Shown here: one piece after another, positions 46,111 to 54,816 of the stretch
Position numbering within the stretch: the first letter of the stretch is position 1
Layout of the letters: every line of letters starts with the position of its first letter
NCBI RefSeq assembly: GCF_000235365.1
Contig: NC_016451.1
Span: 992,001-1,056,000, forward strand
Source: Eremothecium cymbalariae DBVPG#7215
Lineage: Eukaryota; Ascomycota; Saccharomycetes; Saccharomycetales; Saccharomycetaceae
Length of the DNA stretch: 64,000 bases
Direction: 5' to 3'
The notes under the pieces: model-generated
What the model saw: only the letters and a program-made list of their open reading frames with translations
Databases searched by the model: none
Told to the model about the DNA's origin: nothing
Translations under genes and position numbers: made by a program

Positions 46111-47709
46111 CTACAAAAGGCCTTGTTTCTTCAGGTCTTCATATACGCGATGGGACATTACGTTACCGTCTTCATCTTCCATTTCAATCTCAAGCTTGTT
46201 GTTTGTAACTACAGCTCGACTAGAGGTTGCATCAGGATACGTCGCGGATGCAGAATTGAGATGACTATTGTTTTTTAGTCTACTCCATAATATCTGGGCG
46301 TCTGAAATCTTGGAGATACCTTTGAAGGTTGATGTTGGTTCAATTCCCAGACAGCGTAATCCGTAGGTATGGCGCTGTTCGTGAAAATGTCGCTCAAACA
46401 CACGGCGGCCTTTGTATAGATGATTCCCGCAGATTTCACATGTGTATTCTATATCTAGACCTTGCAATTTATACAGCCAATATGGAATCGGATATCCGTC
46501 TGGACCTAATGGCAGGTTTAGTGGATTGTTGTCATCTGGCGGGGTTTCCTTAGAAGACGAGACGCTAAGATCTTCCTGAGAATCTTCCCTTTCATGATCA
46601 CCATAAGCGTTAGCATTGTACGCATCTCTTAGCTTGGCTAATTCTTGTATTCGTTCTTCTACTGTAAATGCGTATTTCCGTTCTACAAATGATTTTGTAG
46701 AAACTAGTTCCTTATTCAAGCAAGTAAAGAGGTTTTGTAGAGTGTATTCGACCATCAATGAGCGCCTTCTACATTTAAGGTTATTCAAATGTTTCCTACC
46801 TTGTAAATGAGAAGTGTATACGGTGATAGCTTTGAACCATTTCCCACATGCAACACATAGACATCCCCTGCTGCTGTCTTCAATTGGCGTGCTTGTGTAT
46901 TCTACAAAGCTATTCTTTATCCTTTTCTGAAATTGAACATGATTAATCAATGGGAAAGCGCTCTCAAAAAAGCTGTTAACGTATTTAAGTAATCTTTCAA
47001 GGAATCCATGGTATATTTTGCTGTTTCTGTCAACGGGTGGATTCTTCAGATGACCGTGATCACAGAAAGTCTGCAAAAACCCAATAAATTGTAACAGGGA
47101 TACATTTGCATTTTTCACAATATTCAAATATTCCTGATGATATTGGTCCAAATGCAAATACTCGCCGTAGTGCTCTTCCCAACTGAATTTTTTATTAATG
47201 TCAATGGATTGGCCCTCCAATGATAGGATATCTTTTTTTTGATGATTGGAATTTGAAAACATAGTATACTGGTATTTTCTAGCTTCAAGGGAAGCATCAA
47301 ACGCTTCTGAATTAGATTCTTCAGCATATTTCTCTTTTATCCGCTGTATTTGATCCCGAAATAGTTCAAAATTTTGATTATGATCTTTAAATTCATCAAC
47401 ATTGTCATTCTTATATCCATTCAACTTTTTAACATTCTTCAAATAATATGAAAGAAATTTAGAAATTTCATGTTGCTGAAGTAAAATCTGTTTTCTACTT
47501 CTTTTACTTTTCTTAATCATATAAACTCTATTGGCCGTTATGTCAACGTTAGGTATATTGGAAAGCACTTTCTCATCGGAATTGACAATCGACAGTTCAT
47601 GTATATATGAGTAAAATACTTCAGGATTTCTGGCTATTCTATCACTGATCGCATCCTCTATCAACTCCAATTCTTCCAATATCGCCCGCTTTTCTTCTAA
47701 TAAAGACAT
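46111..47709 (-). CDS. PRP9: Prp9, SF3a60-type U2 snRNP splicing factor
   Basis: This 532-residue protein (530 in S. cerevisiae) has the SF3a60 plan. The N-terminal helical region (MSLLEEKRAILEELELIEDAISDRIARNP) is followed by the block KFSWEEHYGEYLHLDQYHQEYLNIVKN. A first C2H2 finger of matrin type (CLCVACGKWFKAITVYTSHLQGRKHL) and a C-terminal C2H2 finger (YTCEICGNHLYKGRRVFERHFHEQRHTYGLRCLGI) complete it. Prp9 forms SF3a with Prp11 and Prp21 and is needed for prespliceosome formation. It is YDL030W and lies next to DBP10 as in S. cerevisiae. Confidence 0.96.
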   Translation of the reverse strand: MSLLEEKRAILEELELIEDAISDRIARNPEVFYSYIHELSIVNSDEKVLSNIPNVDITANRVYMIKKSKRSRKQILLQQHEISKFLSYYLKNVKKLNGYKNDNVDEFKDHNQNFELFRDQIQRIKEKYAEESNSEAFDASLEARKYQYTMFSNSNHQKKDILSLEGQSIDINKKFSWEEHYGEYLHLDQYHQEYLNIVKNANVSLLQFIGFLQTFCDHGHLKNPPVDRNSKIYHGFLERLLKYVNSFFESAFPLINHVQFQKRIKNSFVEYTSTPIEDSSRGCLCVACGKWFKAITVYTSHLQGRKHLNNLKCRRRSLMVEYTLQNLFTCLNKELVSTKSFVERKYAFTVEERIQELAKLRDAYNANAYGDHEREDSQEDLSVSSSKETPPDDNNPLNLPLGPDGYPIPYWLYKLQGLDIEYTCEICGNHLYKGRRVFERHFHEQRHTYGLRCLGIEPTSTFKGISKISDAQILWSRLKNNSHLNSASATYPDATSSRAVVTNNKLEIEMEDEDGNVMSHRVYEDLKKQGLL

Positions 47710-47906
47710 TTGTTGTATTATTATATATACTGGTTCTTTTCTAGAAATGGGTTTGAGGAACTACTCTACATGATAAGGCTTTAAACGAAGTTCTTATATT
47801 ATTACATATAACTACATACGAAATAATTTTCAACTTTAGTTCAATGTTGGTAATGCAAAGATGTATCTAGTATTAACGTACTAGAGTATTCTACATATTA
47901 TAAAGT

Positions 47907-50797
47907 TCAATATTTCCTCTTCTTGCTTGGACGAGCATTCTTCGCGCGTTTATTTTCTTTTATGTTCCTAGCTTTCCTTATTTGTTCAACTGTCTTTAAC
48001 TCTTGCTTCATGCCCGGTCCGTTGTAGCCTTTGACAACTAAACCGTTTTCGAGGGCTTTTGCAACCTTCTTTGACTGCGTTTTATAATTGTCTCTGGTTT
48101 TGTCTGGTAGCTTAGGCGCTTTCATCTGTTTGTGTTGAAATTTACCAGTATTGGTGCGATGAGAAACTGCTGGGTCTGTCAAAAGATTTGATGGAATGCT
48201 CGTTTCCTTTGCCCCAACCTTCAATGGCCCCAACTTTCTTGCCTGCGACCACTCAGCAAATTTACCAGATCTAAAAGTTGCAGGGATCTTTTGTCCTGAT
48301 TCACCTACGATGTATTTTTTATTGTCAATACCCTGAATATTAACGTATTTCTTTCTCCTTTTGTCCCACTTAACAGTTGCTGTTTGTTTATGGACCTGAA
48401 TTTTATCATCGTCGTGCAAATTAAAGGTTGCCTTGGATACATCGTTGACGAAACCAGAACCGACCTGTAGCTGTTTGTCTTGAATATCACTAGCAGGGGC
48501 GAAATGTGACATATAAAAATTTGGATCTTTGTAAGTCTTCTTTTTAGAAGATTGCTTATTTATAATATCGTCCGCATCTTCAAATTGCATTAGAACATCT
48601 TCTGGAACACTGTAACCAACTTCATTTTCTTCGCCTTTCAATAATTCATCTTCCATAGTATGTCTTAAACCAACTAGTCTTTCTTTTTCTAATAGTTGTT
48701 GTCTTTGCTCTGCCCTTTTCTGAATTGGTGCTATTTGTTTTCTCTTTTTTTCATTAACAAAGCCATCTCATCATCTTGATTCCTTGTAAATTCAAACACA
48801 GTTTCCTTATGATTTCTATTCTGTAATTTGGCTAAAAATTCCAATTTTTCCTTTTCCAAATTCTTACCAAATAGTAAGTTCTGCTCGTCCCATCCTGCAG
48901 CAATGATTTCCTTGGACCTCTTAATTGATTCTGGAGATGCAGACAGCCTGGTTCTAAAGTATAATTTCTCGGCTTTTAATGATACAGCCTTCAGATTTTG
49001 CAGTTCAAAATTAGCCTGTGTCAGATTCTTAAATAAATCACCCATGGCTTCGATATCTAGACGTGGAACAGAGCCTAAGATCAATCTATTAGTATAGGAA
49101 ATCTTTGGATTACTGAATGATACTTCATCTTTTCCCTCAGATATCCACGTTTTCTTAAGCAAGTCACACGTAGCCTCATACATTCGAGTCAAAAGAATTT
49201 TCTTACCCAAAAATAGCTCCAAATCCAACAAATATGGTAATTCATTCTCCGATACAAGAGAATATGCCCATCCTCTGTTACCAGCTCTTGCAGTTCTTCC
49301 TACACGATGAACAAATATTTTTGAGGAAGTAGGCAGCGAAAAATTAATAACGTTGGCCAACATTGGAATGTCAACACCTCTAGCAGCAACATCAGTCACA
49401 ACCATTATAGGCGTTAAACCACAGCGGAAATTATAGAGCTGTTGCCTACGAGCATGTTGATCTAGGGTACCATATATGTGGGACACAAGATAACCGCTTT
49501 CTTTCAATAACTGGGTCGTATACTCAACATGATGACGGGTAGGCACAAATATAATAGTAGATTTTTCAGACACCAATTCGTTGGGAGGTGGAAGTCTCTT
49601 CGTCTTCTTGTTCTTGCTGTTTTTTCTCTTGTTATGATCTCCATCATCATCATCACTTTCGTCATCACTGAGATCTGTACGCTTTTTAAATTGCAATAAC
49701 TCCTGTTCAGTAGCGATCGGAATTTTTATGACTTCCTGAATTAAGTACAACAGGTTGGCCTCTCTTTCATCGTTTTTTATGGATAAGAATAACATCTCTA
49801 GATCTTGAGATACTTTTGTTTCTGTGTCTAATCTGACCAACACTGGATTCTTTAAGCCGGCTTTTGCAAAGTCCACCAAAGTGTTTGGCAATGTGGCAGA
49901 AAACAATAATGTCTGTCTGGTTGAAGGCAAGGAAACTAAAAGTTCATTTAACTGCTCTTGGAAACCCATTTCAAATAATCTATCAGCTTCATCAAATACT
50001 GCGTATTCAACAGTGTTAAGATCTAAATTCATCTCAACATTTAAATGTAAAAACCTACCAGGCGTAGCAATAACCACATCTGGATTGCTCATAATCATCG
50101 AAAATTGGTCTTCTAACGACTCACCACCAGTTAAGAGAACCGAACGTAAATCCGAACCTTTGGAAAACTCCTTGAAAACTTTGTGGGTTTGCATTGCCAA
50201 TTCTCTCGAAGGAGACAGAACGATAGCCCTGATACCAATTTTAGCAGAATGCGTTTTTAATTTCTCAACTAAAGGTAGAATAAATGCTGCTGTCTTACCA
50301 GAACCAGTACGTGCCATACCCACAATATCTCTTTTCTGTAAGATCAAAGGAATGGTTTTCCTCTGAATAGGCGTAGGTTGCCGGAAACCTTTCCGAGATA
50401 TATTGTTGACAATAAACTTGGACAGACCAAAACTAGCAAAAGAACCCTTCTTATGTTTTGCAGAGCCTGCTTGTGCCTCCGTGTTGAAGTATTCATTTAC
50501 ATCATCTTTGTCAGCATCACGCTCATCTTCACTATCGGATAGTTCTAAATTTGGAAAGGTAGGATCTTTCATTGAGGTTACCAAATTTTTGAAAGGCTTT
50601 TTTCCTTTGGGAAAACCTTGACCTTTACCGTCATTTTCAGGAAACTCTATAACATCTTGTACCTCCTTATCACTGTCATCATCGTCGCTATCACTTGCAG
50701 AACTAGAATCCAATGCAATATCCCCAGCAATGTCAAAGTCCTCACTATCCTCGGATTCGGCTTGTATATTCCTGTGCCTCTTAGCTGCAACTCCCAT
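47907..50797 (-). CDS. DBP10: Dbp10 DEAD-box helicase of 60S biogenesis, split by one -1 frameshift
   Basis: The ATG is at 50795-50797 (MGVAAKRHRNIQAES). The first frame carries an acidic N-terminus and the full helicase core: Q motif GFRQPTPIQRKTIPLIL, ARTGSGKTAAF, DEAD box VFDEADRLFEMGF, SAT, and HRVGRTARAG. It ends after LLMKKRENK. The C-terminal frame (DBP10CT domain, ending NARPSKKRKY) continues with KRKQIAPIQKRAEQRQQLL. The break is a T7 run on the plus strand (48745-48751); one more base would fuse both frames into about 963 residues (995 in S. cerevisiae). Dbp10 is an essential nucleolar factor for 25S rRNA maturation, so a true null is unlikely and a homopolymer miscall is the likeliest cause. 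Position equals YDL031W. Confidence 0.92.
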
Positions 50798-51179
50798 ACT
50801 TAACTTATACTGAGTATATATCAATTGGGTATTCGATTACTGATCCAAATCAACTAAAGGTCATCTCAACCGCCTCTAAATTAGTTCATACTCCTAAAAT
50901 TTTTCGAGGAAAAAGAAAACGCAAATTTTTAATCACGTGATAACATAAATAGGAAACTACGCAAAAGATTTTATAATATATTTAATAAAAGTATCTTCAT
51001 GTATGCTAAGCTCACCTAACTATCCATTTAAGGCCCATTAGCTGCGTACGTTAAATAATCTGGGTGAGCTTTGTCAACATTATGCCATATTTCGTTTCAT
51101 GTGATTTGAAAAGTTTAAATATAGAGCAGCTCATCACCAACTCAAATTAGTACATATATAAAATCGCCAATCCAAATAA
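50798..51179. promoter_or_regulatory. Divergent DBP10/SLM3 promoter with RRPE-like element
   Basis: In this 382-bp gap, AAAATTTTTC at 50896-50905, about 100 bp upstream of the DBP10 ATG, matches the RRPE element of ribosome-biogenesis genes. CACGTG lies at 50934-50939. A GCTCATC at about 51127, near the SLM3 start, only partly fits the PAC element. Confidence 0.5.
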
Positions 51180-52412
51180 ATGTATTCTAAATTCCTTGAG
51201 CTATGTTCAAGGAGGTTTTTAGACGGCTACCGCGTACAATGTTCTCCTTCCAAATTCGACAATATAATAGTGGCAATGTCTAGTGGTGTTGATTCATCCG
51301 TGTGTGCTGCATTATATGCCGGCTTCCCAAATGTGAGTGGAATATACATGCAAAATTGGTCTGAACAATCTGAGCCTATCTCAAGTAATGCTAATAATGA
51401 GCCATGTTATGAAAAAGACTGGAAAGATGTTAAACGGGTTGCTTCACATTTAAACATACCCGTTGAAAGGGCGAACTTTGAGAAAGATTATTGGCTGGAT
51501 GTATTCGAACCTATGCTGCAAGAATATGAACGCGGTTATACGCCCAACCCAGATATTGGGTGTAATAAGTTTTTGAAATTTGGAAAGCTTAGAACTTACC
51601 TGAATCAAAAGTATGGTTGTGGGAATTACTGGCTTGTCACCGGACATTACGCCCGCGTTCAAATCCACAAGACTACAGAAGAGAATCATCTCCTCAGGGG
51701 ATATTACAGTGCTAAAGACCAGAGCTATTATCTTTCCCAAGTAGATCCAGCGGTGCTTGATAGCTTACTTATGCCAATAGGACATTTAACAAAACCAGAA
51801 GTACGACAATGGGCAGATAAAGCTGGCCTACCAACAGCGAGCAAACCCGATTCACAGGGTATTTGCTTTGTAAACAACTCTCAAAAAAGATTCCACGACT
51901 TCTTAAATGAATATTTACCCATTAAAAGAGGTCACTTTATTAGTGTCGATGTTTTGACAGGAGAAAAAAGGGTATGGGGGGAACATAAAGGACTTTGGAC
52001 TTACACAATTGGTCAAAAAGTGGGATTGCCTATGCCTCAAGGTGACCCAAGATATAAAGGTGCATGGTATGTAAGTGAAAAGCACATGGATACAAACGAC
52101 ATTGTAATCGTACGAGGTACAGACAACGAATCTCTCTATAAGCAAAACGTCACTGTCTCAAATTTTACTACTATTGGCGTGATAAAGACGATTATTCATG
52201 ATATGAAAGATGCAATTGCGAAAGGACTTTTATATATGCAATTCAGATCATTGCAAGATCCTATTCGAGTAGTTTCTTGCAAATGGGAGGACCGTCATAA
52301 GTTGACATTACTACTTTCAGCGAAGCAACGCGCCATGGCGCCGGGCCAATACTGTTGTATATACCTCCAAGACAGAGTACTTGGGAGTGGCATCATCTCT
52401 TCTACATTTTAG
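51180..52412 (+). CDS. SLM3: Slm3/Mtu1 mitochondrial tRNA 2-thiouridylase
   Basis: This 410-residue protein (417 in S. cerevisiae YDL033C) is a MnmA-type thiolase. The N-terminus (MYSKFLELCSRRFLDGYRVQC) suits mitochondrial import. The PP-loop is VAMSSGVDSSV (residues 31-41). The catalytic cysteines lie in YTPNPDIGCNKFLKFG and in KPDSQGICFV. TGHYAR and DQSYYLSQV are further MnmA blocks. Slm3 adds the 2-thio group to wobble uridine 34 of mitochondrial Lys, Glu and Gln tRNAs. It is divergent from DBP10. Confidence 0.95.
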   Translation: MYSKFLELCSRRFLDGYRVQCSPSKFDNIIVAMSSGVDSSVCAALYAGFPNVSGIYMQNWSEQSEPISSNANNEPCYEKDWKDVKRVASHLNIPVERANFEKDYWLDVFEPMLQEYERGYTPNPDIGCNKFLKFGKLRTYLNQKYGCGNYWLVTGHYARVQIHKTTEENHLLRGYYSAKDQSYYLSQVDPAVLDSLLMPIGHLTKPEVRQWADKAGLPTASKPDSQGICFVNNSQKRFHDFLNEYLPIKRGHFISVDVLTGEKRVWGEHKGLWTYTIGQKVGLPMPQGDPRYKGAWYVSEKHMDTNDIVIVRGTDNESLYKQNVTVSNFTTIGVIKTIIHDMKDAIAKGLLYMQFRSLQDPIRVVSCKWEDRHKLTLLLSAKQRAMAPGQYCCIYLQDRVLGSGIISSTF

Positions 52413-52486
52413 CACAGTTCTCGCATAACATCAACTGACAAATAAGCTACTTGTATATAATTGTAACTGAGGCTCGTTAGCACTTG

Positions 52487-52492
52487 CACGTG
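52487..52492. promoter_or_regulatory. Cbf1-type CACGTG site upstream of MET22
   Basis: GCACGTGATTTG lies 179 bp upstream of the MET22 ATG. Cbf1 with Met4/Met28 activates sulfur-assimilation genes through TCACGTGA-type sites. Its use here is inferred. Confidence 0.5.
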
Positions 52493-52670
52493 ATTTGTGA
52501 ATATATAGTAAATCGTACTTTTACGACACGCTTGTTGTAACCCAAATAAAAGGAGAAGTTCGGTTCCCATTTGTACTCTTATAATAACCAAGGCAAAAAC
52601 TATTACCGTCAGCAGCCTTACAAGTTACCTCTCCTGATTCCACCTAATTGAAAATAAGCACATAAAAGGG

Positions 52671-53753
52671 ATGGCATTCGAACGAGAACTATTAATTGCT
52701 ACAGAAGCAGTCAGGAAAGCCTCCTTTCTAACCAAGAAGATCCAAAGCAATTTGCTTAACAATGGCCCAGATGATAGTTTTATTAAGCAAGATAACTCAC
52801 CAGTCACCATTGGTGACTTTGGTGCACAGGCACTAATCATTAACGCTATAAAGTCAAATTTTCCAACGGATAATATTGTTGCAGAGGAGAACAGTGACGA
52901 CCTTACTGACGATTTCGTTGAACAGATTCTCAAAGAAATACGTTGCAACGATGTCCAGTACGAAAATCAAATTGCATCCAAAGGAACCGCTAAATCAATC
53001 GACTTTACCAATGATGATTTTCCGCTCAGAACTGTCAAAGATGTTAAGGACACCATAGATTTGGGCAACTATAGTGGCGGCCAGAAAGGTAGGTTCTGGT
53101 GTTTAGATCCTATAGACGGAACAAAAGGCTTTTTAAGGGGCGCTCAGTACGCTGTATGTTTAGCTTTAGTTATTGACGGTGTTGTTCAATTAGGAGTAAT
53201 TGGTTGTCCAAACCTAAAGTTAAAGGATTATGGTGGTGTTGATCTACCCAACTGTGCCGAACTAGGCTACCTATTCCGCGCTACCGCTGGGCAAGGTGCC
53301 TACTATTCTGTTGCCATTCAGAACGAATGGAATGCTATCACCGTTAGAGACCTTAAAGATACTTCGGAAATAGTAGCATTGGAAGGTTATGAAAAGTCTC
53401 ACTCCTCTCACGATGAACAATCCATCATTAAAGAAAAACTCCAAATTACTCGGTCTATACACTTAGACTCCCAAGTCAAGTACTGCCTCCTTGCTGCCGG
53501 CGTAGGTGACTTGTATCTTCGCCTTCCTTACAACCTTGAATATCAAGAAAAGATTTGGGATCATGCAGCAGGAAACATAATCGTCCTTGAAGCTGGAGGA
53601 ATGCATTCAGACGCCTGTTTTGGTGTCCCCCTTGATTTCAGTAAAGGGCGCTACTTAACAACAAAAGGCGTCATCGCCAGCTGCGGCCCGGCAAACCTCC
53701 ATGAAACTGTCCTGTTTGTCTCCTCTGCGTTAGTTCATTCGAAATTCACCTAG
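52671..53753 (+). CDS. MET22: Met22/Hal2 3'(2'),5'-bisphosphate nucleotidase
   Basis: This 360-residue protein (357 in S. cerevisiae YOL064C) is of the inositol-monophosphatase fold. Metal-binding motifs are VAEENSDDL, WCLDPIDGTKGFLRGAQYAVCLALV (DPxDGT) and WDHAAGNIIVLEAGG. It starts MAFERELLIATEAVRKASFLTKKIQ. Met22 removes the 3'-phosphate from PAP, the by-product of sulfate activation, and is the sodium and lithium target in salt stress. It also affects tRNA decay, because PAP inhibits Xrn1. Here it lies between SLM3 and GPR1, whereas INP54 and RIB2, its S. cerevisiae neighbours, lie just beyond GPR1. Confidence 0.96.
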   Translation: MAFERELLIATEAVRKASFLTKKIQSNLLNNGPDDSFIKQDNSPVTIGDFGAQALIINAIKSNFPTDNIVAEENSDDLTDDFVEQILKEIRCNDVQYENQIASKGTAKSIDFTNDDFPLRTVKDVKDTIDLGNYSGGQKGRFWCLDPIDGTKGFLRGAQYAVCLALVIDGVVQLGVIGCPNLKLKDYGGVDLPNCAELGYLFRATAGQGAYYSVAIQNEWNAITVRDLKDTSEIVALEGYEKSHSSHDEQSIIKEKLQITRSIHLDSQVKYCLLAAGVGDLYLRLPYNLEYQEKIWDHAAGNIIVLEAGGMHSDACFGVPLDFSKGRYLTTKGVIASCGPANLHETVLFVSSALVHSKFT

Positions 53754-54816
53754 TCTCCTGTTAGTAATTCCCTTTCTCAGTATGTAGTTGACGATGTATA
53801 TGGTTTGTATACATATTAGGCAACCAATTCCTCAAAAGGCGGAATCTATCAGAAACCCCCGTAGCCCCCTTGAGGCTCGAGACTGCGTTTCCTAGGGAAC
53901 CAAAGTAGCTGGCCTCCTAGATTTTCCATATAACAAGATTGACTACATAGCTGGGTGGGTGGTATGTGTCTAGTACGATTAGTTGCCGAGTATGACAGCG
54001 GAAATGGGAGCCTTGCTTGCCCGCAAGAGGGAGGGGGTGATGAGGGGTTGGTTTGAGAGGGTGGCTGGGCGAACAGACTAGGGCAATGCGAGAGAAAACG
54101 GATTAATAATGAGCAAGCGGGCTAATAATGAGAAGCCGTTTGAGTATTATGAGATGGACAGTTGCAATCAATCGATTTGCGATTGTAAGCATTGGGTGTT
54201 GCTGGTGGTGTTAAAACTAAGTATAGAGAACATACATTCCCTCGGGGGGTAGGGGGCAGCTAATGAGAAAGCGGAAGGAAGAGGATAGCGACTCCAGTCG
54301 GGAATGGTGAGTTCTTAGTCAAGCATTAGAAATAGGTGGGGCTAGGATTTCGAAAAGCTGAGTTTTTTTATCGTTTAAGAGACAGCGAAAACTAGACGTG
54401 GAGTTTTATTTTACTTGTTGGGATAGAGGAAACAAACGGAAAGAGAGCAAGGATTATTGCTATTGCGCTTTAATTAGACAGCGGATCGGGAGGCATACAA
54501 GGAAGGTGCCTAAGAAGTTGGAAATCACGGTTCTTTTGACGTGGGGAGGCAGGACTGATATAGGAACAATAGGGAGGGAATTAAGAGACGGGGAAAGTTC
54601 CAGTGTGTGTGAGTGCGTTTGTTAACAGTTAACACGATAGAGTTACTGGAAGGAGGATAAAAGTTGTTTGCAAGAACACATAAGTTCAGGAGAGAAATAG
54701 TTGAGTGTCGCTGGAGATTTTATTTATTCGCGAACATTTGGAGGGTTCGTAGAGAGGAAGATAGAAAAGTTTTGGAGCAATCGAGAGTGCATAGGTGATT
54801 TGAGGTGTGAGGATAG
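53754..54816. promoter_or_regulatory. Long upstream region of GPR1
   Basis: This 1.06-kb gap is purine-rich on the plus strand, with G runs (for example 54029-54063 and GGGGGGTAGGGGG at about 54244-54256). Long leaders are common for receptor and signalling genes. No tRNA or supported ORF is seen; a 75-codon frame at 54398-54625 has no motif. Confidence 0.45.

Noticed and set aside
54029..54063. Second G-quadruplex motif upstream of GPR1
   Set aside because: The loops are long (up to 11 bases) and runs uneven. It is far weaker than the motif at 24957-24981.
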